NCBI RefSeq assembly: GCF_016806125.1
Contig: NZ_CP047166.1
Span: forward strand, 1,612,001 to 1,676,000
Source of the DNA: Ponticoccus alexandrii
Lineage (GTDB): Bacteria > Pseudomonadota > Alphaproteobacteria > Rhodobacterales > Rhodobacteraceae
Direction: 5' to 3'
Length of the DNA: 64,000 nucleotides
The position numbers were made by a program, and so were the translations under genes. Shown one piece after another: positions 59,463 to 64,000 of the stretch (position 1 is its first letter; every line of letters starts with the position of its first letter). The notes beneath the pieces were generated by a model, which worked only from the letters and a program-made list of their open reading frames with translations, was not told where the DNA came from and ran no database searches.

Positions 59463-60275
59463 CTATCGGCGCTTCTCCTCGGCCTTCGCCGCGTCCCAGA
59501 GCGCATCCATCTCAGCCAGCGAACTATCCTTCGGATGTTTTCCCAGATCCTCCAGGGCGTTCTCTATGAACCTGAACCGGCGCGTGAATTTGGCGTTTGC
59601 GGCGCGAAGCGCGGCCTCGGGATCGATCTCCAGATGACGGGCGAGGTTGGCCATGACGAAGAGCAGGTCGCCGAATTCCTCGAACCGCTCATCCGCATCC
59701 GGGGCCTGCCGCAACTCGTCCATTTCTTCGCGAAGCTTGTCCATGACCTCGTCGGTGCCGGGCCAGTCAAAACCTACCCGGGCGGCGCGCTTCTGCAGTT
59801 TGACGGCGCGCATCAGCGCAGGCAGCCCCAACGCCACGCCGTCCAGAACGCCGGTCTCGGCTCTGCGGGCGCGCTCGGCGGCCTTGATCGTTTCCCAGTC
59901 CCGGGTCTGCTGTTCCGGGGACTTGTCACGGCTTTCCCCGCCGAAGACATGCGGGTGCCGCGCCACCATCTTGTCGGACATGGTGTCGGCGACATCCGAG
60001 ATGTCGAACAACCCCCGCTCGGTCGCCATCTGCGCGTGAAAAACCGACTGGAACAGCAGGTCGCCCAATTCCCCCTTCAAGTCGTCCCAGGCCTGCCGGT
60101 CGATGGCGTCGGCGACCTCGTAGGCTTCCTCGATCGTGTAGGGGGCGATGCTGGCGAAGTCCTGCTCGATGTCCCACGGACAGCCGGTGTCGGGATCGCG
60201 CAGGCGTCGCATGATCTCGACCAGACGGGGCAGGCCACCATTGGGGTCGTGAACCAGTCGATCGGATTCGGTCAT
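59463..60275 (-). CDS. mazG: Nucleoside triphosphate pyrophosphohydrolase MazG
   Basis: MazG hydrolyses NTPs and dNTPs to monophosphates, a house-cleaning enzyme. The 270-residue protein has two tandem MazG domains: LRDPDTGCPWDIEQDFASIAPYTIEEAYEVADAI with GELGDLLFQSVFHAQMA (metal-binding EExxE and ExxD), then VGFDWPGTDEVMDKLREEMDEL with FEEFGDLLFVMANLARHL. ATG 60275 (MTESDRL) starts after GAGGAC; the ATG at 60338 would add residues without similarity. It stands alone on the minus strand. Confidence 0.94.
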   Translation of the reverse strand: MTESDRLVHDPNGGLPRLVEIMRRLRDPDTGCPWDIEQDFASIAPYTIEEAYEVADAIDRQAWDDLKGELGDLLFQSVFHAQMATERGLFDISDVADTMSDKMVARHPHVFGGESRDKSPEQQTRDWETIKAAERARRAETGVLDGVALGLPALMRAVKLQKRAARVGFDWPGTDEVMDKLREEMDELRQAPDADERFEEFGDLLFVMANLARHLEIDPEAALRAANAKFTRRFRFIENALEDLGKHPKDSSLAEMDALWDAAKAEEKRR

Positions 60276-60399
60276 GGACGTGTCCTCATGTGTGGCTTTG
60301 TTACGGTCCTCTCCGATACCGTGAGCGGAGTCCAGCAAGGGACCGGCCCGATCCGACGACGGCGCGCACCGGAAAGGCCGGTTGCGAATGACAGCCCCC

Positions 60400-60471
60400 C
60401 TTCTTTGGTCGTGAAAATACCTCGGGGCATGGGGCGGAGCCCCATCTGGGGTTTGGGGACGCAGTCCCCAA
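60400..60471 (+). repeat. Composite intergenic element, copy B
   Basis: Core CTTCTTTGGTC..GAAAATACCTCGGGG at 60400-60427, followed by triloop stems ATGGGGC-GGA-GCCCCAT (60429-60445) and TTGGGGAC-GCA-GTCCCCAA (60453-60471). It fills most of the gap between mazG and the amidohydrolase gene. Related copies are at 11557 and 58181. Confidence 0.75.
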
Positions 60472-60577
60472 GAGTGAATGCGCGCCGCAGGCGCTCCGTG
60501 GGGGCGGGCGCGACGTGTTCCGGGGCTTGCGCAGACCCGCCAATCCGCAGAGGCTGCAGGCGATAAAGGAGATCCCC

Positions 60578-61738
60578 ATGGCCATCGTGAATTCCATTGC
60601 CGCCAGCGCCGAAGAGATGACCGGCTGGCGCCACCACCTGCACCGCAATCCGGAACTGGGCCTCGACTGCTTCAGGACCGCAGCCTTTATCGTTGAAAGG
60701 CTGAAGGACTTCGGCATCACCGAGATTCATCAGGGTATCGCGCGCTCGGGCCTGGTGGCGATCGTCGAGGGGCGGGAACCGGGGCGGACCATCGGCCTGC
60801 GCGCCGACATGGACGCTCTGCCGATGGAGGATCTTTCGGGCACCGACCATGCCTCGACCGTGCCCGGTCTTGCTCATACCTGCGGGCACGACGGCCATAC
60901 CACGATGTTGCTGGGCGCCGCGAAGTACCTGGCCGAAACGCGCAACTTCAAGGGCCGTGTGGCGTTGATCTTCCAGCCCGCCGAAGAAAACGAAGGCGGC
61001 GGGCGGATCATGGTCGAAGAGGGCATCATGGACCGCTTCGCCATCGAGGAGGTCTATGGCATCCATAACTCTCCGGGCCTGCCCGAGGGCACGCTGAACA
61101 CCAACCCCGGTCCGCTGCTGGCGGGGGTGGACGAATTCACGGTCACCATCACCGGCGTCGGCGGGCACGGTGCGCAGCCCCATGCGACCCGCGATCCGGT
61201 CGTGGCCGCGGCGTCGACCGTCATGGCGCTGCAGACGATCCTGTCGCGCAACGTCGATGCGCTCGACCGGGTGATCCTGAGCGTGACGCAGATCCACACC
61301 GGCAGCGCCATGAACATCGTGCCCGAGAGTGCTGTCCTGAACGGCACGGTGCGGTATTATGACAAGGCCGTGCAGGAGGGGGTCAAGGCCCGGATGGCCG
61401 AGGTCGTCGAGTTCCAGGCCAGAAGCTTTGGTCAGAGCGCGGTGCTGGACTACGTCGAGGGCTACCCGCCGACGATCAACCACCCGGATCAGGCGGCCTT
61501 CGCCTGCGCGGTCGCGCGCGAGGTCTTGGGCGCTGACAAGGTGGATGCCGATACGCCGCCGATCATGCCAGGCGAGGATTTCGCTTATATGCTGCAGGCG
61601 CGCCCCGGCGCCTACCTCTTCCTCGGGCAGGGCGACACGCCGTCCTGCCATCATCCGCAATACGACTTCAACGACCGCATCGCGCCCATCGGCGCCAGCT
61701 TCTTCGCGCGGCTTGTGGAGAAGGCCCTGCCTTTGTAA
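60578..61738 (+). CDS. M20-family amidohydrolase (hippurate hydrolase type)
   Basis: A 386-residue metallo-amidohydrolase of the M20D subfamily, which cleaves N-acyl amino acids or related amides. Family motifs: WRHHLHRNPELGLDCF, GLRADMDALPM, HTCGHDGHTTMLLGAAKYL with the metal-binding Cys/His, FQPAEENEGGGRIMVEEGIMD, YGIHNSPGLPEG, and the C-terminal MPGEDFAYMLQARPGAYLFLG with His. ATG 60578 follows AAAGGAGATCCCC. It lies 86 bases before speB on the same strand, so the two may act on related amide or guanidine compounds. Confidence 0.92.
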   Translation: MAIVNSIAASAEEMTGWRHHLHRNPELGLDCFRTAAFIVERLKDFGITEIHQGIARSGLVAIVEGREPGRTIGLRADMDALPMEDLSGTDHASTVPGLAHTCGHDGHTTMLLGAAKYLAETRNFKGRVALIFQPAEENEGGGRIMVEEGIMDRFAIEEVYGIHNSPGLPEGTLNTNPGPLLAGVDEFTVTITGVGGHGAQPHATRDPVVAAASTVMALQTILSRNVDALDRVILSVTQIHTGSAMNIVPESAVLNGTVRYYDKAVQEGVKARMAEVVEFQARSFGQSAVLDYVEGYPPTINHPDQAAFACAVAREVLGADKVDADTPPIMPGEDFAYMLQARPGAYLFLGQGDTPSCHHPQYDFNDRIAPIGASFFARLVEKALPL

Positions 61739-61824
61739 CGCTTGGTCCAGACGAACTCCGGGCGGGGCCTTTTCCGGGCGCTGCCCACCCACTCAACCCG
61801 TCACCCGGAAAAGGCCCTACGCTC

Positions 61825-62784
61825 ATGTCCCTCGAAGACGCCAAGCGCCAGATTGACCACGCCTTCACCCGCGACGACCTGAAAGGGCCGTCCTTCGAAA
61901 ATGTATTTGCCGGGGCCGCATCCTTTCTGCGCCGCAAGTACACGAAGGACCTGACCGGCGTGGACATCGCCGTGACCGGGCTGCCCTTCGACCAAGCGGT
62001 GACCAACCGGCCCGGCACGCGGCTGGGGCCACGGGCGATCCGCGAGGCCTCGCTGTTGCAGACCATGGACAAGCCCTATGGCTGGGACTTCGACGTGCTT
62101 TCGGACTTCGCCATCGCCGACTATGGCGACATGGCCTTCGACTACGCCATGCCCTCGGCGGTGCCGGCGCGGATCGAGGAGCACGTCCGCGGCATCCTCG
62201 ACGCGGGCGCGGCCTGCGTGGCACTGGGGGGCGATCACTCGGTCACCCTCGGGGCGCTGAGGGCCCATGCCGCTGTCCACGGGCCGCTTTCGGTGATCCA
62301 GTTCGATGCCCATACCGACACATGGGCGGACGACGACCCGGGCCGCGTGGATCACGGCACTTTCCTCTATACGGCGGCGAAAGAGGGGATCGTGGTGCCT
62401 GAACGGTCGGTTCAGATCGGCATCCGCACCGACAACCCCGATACCATGGGCTTTCATATCCTCGACGCGCGGGAGGTCCATGCCGCCGGGCCCGAGCGGA
62501 TCGCCGAGCAGGTGCATCAGATCGTCGGGCGCTCCGCCTGCTACATCACCTTCGACATCGACGCGCTGGACCCGGCCTTCGCGCCCGGCACCGGCACGCC
62601 GGTCTGGGGCGGGCTGACCAGCCATCAGGCGGCGGTGATGCTGCGGCGGCTGGCGGGCGTGAACATGGTTGGTGGCGACGTGGTCGAGGTCTCCCCGCCC
62701 TTCGACACCACCGGCGCCACGGCCATTGCGGCAGCCCATGTCGCGACCGAATTGCTGAGCATCTGGGCCTCGACCCGGCGCTGA
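61825..62784 (+). CDS. speB: Agmatinase (ureohydrolase family)
   Basis: A manganese ureohydrolase that splits agmatine to putrescine and urea, or a related guanidino acid. The 319-residue protein has all ligand motifs: GGDHSVTLG, QFDAHTDTW and YITFDIDALDPAFAPGTGTP, plus GLPFDQAVTNRPGTRLGPRAIREAS at the start and GGDVVEVSPPFD near the end. ATG 61825 (MSLEDAKRQ) has an upstream GGAAAAGG. The family also contains guanidinobutyrase and others, so agmatine is the most probable rather than certain substrate. Confidence 0.9.
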   Translation: MSLEDAKRQIDHAFTRDDLKGPSFENVFAGAASFLRRKYTKDLTGVDIAVTGLPFDQAVTNRPGTRLGPRAIREASLLQTMDKPYGWDFDVLSDFAIADYGDMAFDYAMPSAVPARIEEHVRGILDAGAACVALGGDHSVTLGALRAHAAVHGPLSVIQFDAHTDTWADDDPGRVDHGTFLYTAAKEGIVVPERSVQIGIRTDNPDTMGFHILDAREVHAAGPERIAEQVHQIVGRSACYITFDIDALDPAFAPGTGTPVWGGLTSHQAAVMLRRLAGVNMVGGDVVEVSPPFDTTGATAIAAAHVATELLSIWASTRR

Positions 62785-63049
62785 GACGCCCGCCGCAGGC
62801 CAAGGCGGGAGCCGCCGGCTGTCCGGCGCGGATCGGCGAAATCCTGCCCGTTGGCCCGGGGTCCGGGACAGCAGGCCCCTTGGCCTCGGGACGGGTCTTG
62901 AATAACCGGTTGATACTGCTCACCTCTCTGGACATGCGCCTGCGGCGCGGGGCGGGAAACTCCGGCCCGCGTGCAACGGTGCCTTTCACAATCGCGGCGA
63001 TTCGTGGCATTCCTGCCCCGAAACCGCAGTCAGCCAGACAGGATATTCC

Positions 63050-63478
63050 GTGCGCATGGTCTTCTTCCTCATCCTCGCGATCGTCCTCGGCGGCCTGGCC
63101 TGGATCAGGCTTGCGCCCTCGGACCCCGCGGTCTGGAACGTTGATCCACAGGTGACGGCGGATCAGGACCTGTCCAACGGCGTGCGGCGCCGGATCTGGG
63201 GCGGGGCGGAGACACTGCAGGCGCTCAACGCGATCATCCTCGCCACGCCGCGGACCGACGTGCTGGTGGGCACGCCGGAGGATGCGCAGATCACCTATGT
63301 CACGCGGTCGAAGTGGATGGGCTTCCCCGACTATACGACCGTCAAGGCCGAGGATGGGGTCATCGAGCTTTATGCCCGGGCGCGCTTTGGCCAGTCCGAC
63401 ATGGGTGTGAACCACGAACGCGTCGAAAGCTGGCTGGAGGCCCTGCGCGCGCGCGAGGCCGCCGCCGAGGACGCTTGA
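63050..63478 (+). CDS. DUF1499 family protein
   Basis: A 142-residue protein with an N-terminal membrane anchor (about 1-20, MRMVFFLILAIVLGGLAW) and a DUF1499 domain: SDPAVWNVDP, VGTPEDAQITYVTRSKWMGFPDYTTVKAEDG, LYARARFGQSDMGVNHERVESWL. The function of the family is not known. The GTG at 63050 is preceded by AGGA; the ATG at 63056 is an alternative. It lies 30 bases before prfA and could share its transcript. Confidence 0.85.
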   Translation: MRMVFFLILAIVLGGLAWIRLAPSDPAVWNVDPQVTADQDLSNGVRRRIWGGAETLQALNAIILATPRTDVLVGTPEDAQITYVTRSKWMGFPDYTTVKAEDGVIELYARARFGQSDMGVNHERVESWLEALRAREAAAEDA

Positions 63479-63508
63479 CGGCCACGCGCCCATGCGCGAT
63501 GGAACCCC

Positions 63509-64000
63509 ATGATCCCGACAGACCGTTTGCAACAGATCAAGGAGCGCCTCGGATATGTCGAGGCGCGCATGTCCACAGGCGAGGGCGACATTGCCGCGCT
63601 GGGGCGTGAATACGCCGAGCTGAAGCCCGTGGTGGCGCAGATCTCCGAGTGGGAGCGCCTGCGGGAAGACATCGCCGAGGCCGAGGCGATGCTGGCCGAC
63701 CCCGAGATGAAGGCGCTGGCCGAGGAAGAGCTGCCGCAGCTGCGCGCCCGTCTGCCCGAGGCCGAACACGCGGTGCAGCTGGCGCTTCTGCCGAAGGACG
63801 CCGCCGACGCGCGGCCCGCGATGCTGGAGATCCGGCCCGGCACCGGCGGCGACGAGGCGGCGCTGTTCGCGTCGGATCTGGCGCGCATGTACCAGCGTTA
63901 TGCCGAGGCGCGCGGCTGGCGCTGGGAGGTCATCGAGGAACAACTGTCGGAACTGGGTGGCGTGCGCGAGCTGGTGGTACGGATTGCCGGGGAGAACGTC
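63509..64000 (+). CDS. prfA: Peptide chain release factor 1, N-terminal part (cut by window edge)
   Basis: RF1 reads UAA and UAG stop codons and releases the finished peptide. The first 164 codons are present: [21 protein letters not shown], the acidic coiled-coil domain 1, and [28 protein letters not shown], the family hallmark. ATG 63509 follows GGAACCCC. The GGQ and PxT motifs lie beyond the window. The upstream neighbour is the DUF1499 gene. Confidence 0.95.
   Translation, partial: MIPTDRLQQIKERLGYVEARMSTGEGDIAALGREYAELKPVVAQISEWERLREDIAEAEAMLADPEMKALAEEELPQLRARLPEAEHAVQLALLPKDAADARPAMLEIRPGTGGDEAALFASDLARMYQRYAEARGWRWEVIEEQLSELGGVRELVVRIAGENV

Overview
The window is GC-rich DNA that looks like a marine alphaproteobacterium of the Rhodobacteraceae/Roseobacteraceae. 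This rests on the gene families present (Usg, an ectoine hydroxylase, liv and TRAP-TAXI transporters, PhoX, a class II DAHP synthase, an RTX protein), on an IRO/RirA-type iron box (TGA-N9-TCA), and on dense packing with ATGA/GTGA start-stop overlaps. The genus cannot be set from sequence reading alone. Both ends cut a gene: gyrA on the left and prfA on the right. I found no rRNA, tRNA or CRISPR array.

Layout. 0-7 kb: gyrA 5' end, usg, a class A penicillin-binding protein, a SYLF lipoprotein, hemB, ectD (with an in-frame stop near its start) and a small membrane protein. 7-14 kb: one leftward branched-chain amino-acid-type ABC cluster (livK, livG, livF, three small secreted proteins, livH, livM). 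14-21 kb: a PQQ-type sugar dehydrogenase, a secreted protein, a GNAT enzyme translationally coupled to a GlxA/AraC regulator, class II DAHP synthase, a DUF1275 protein and guaB. 21.4-31.3 kb: an accessory block between two decayed transposases, holding an old-yellow-enzyme oxidoreductase, a DctD/DctB-type two-component system and a TRAP-TAXI transporter. 31.6-34.6 kb: thiC behind a TPP riboswitch, and, convergent to it, a Nudix hydrolase behind a second TPP riboswitch.

34.7-44.2 kb: a leftward seven-gene capsule locus. Its content resembles the Salmonella Vi antigen locus: TviB-type dehydrogenase, TviD-like protein, TviE-like glycosyltransferase, nucleotide-sugar 4-epimerase, then ABC permease, ABC ATPase and KpsE/VexD-type co-polymerase. 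No outer-membrane exporter gene is present. An RTX protein with a Trp-rich N-terminus diverges from it. 46-54 kb: a TonB-dependent receptor, trigger factor, a soluble PAS chemoreceptor, and PhoX behind a three-repeat Pho box. 53.8-58.1 kb: rpsF-rpsR-rplI and fabD-fabG-acpP. 58.3-64 kb: an iron-binding protein gene behind two IRO boxes, mazG, an M20 amidohydrolase, speB, a DUF1499 protein and prfA.

The strongest leads are the Vi-like capsule locus in a marine-type genome, the Nudix gene under thiamine pyrophosphate control, the in-frame TAA in ectD, three related secreted proteins inside the liv cluster, and a recurrent composite intergenic element (a conserved core of about 26 bp followed by triloop hairpins) seen three times.
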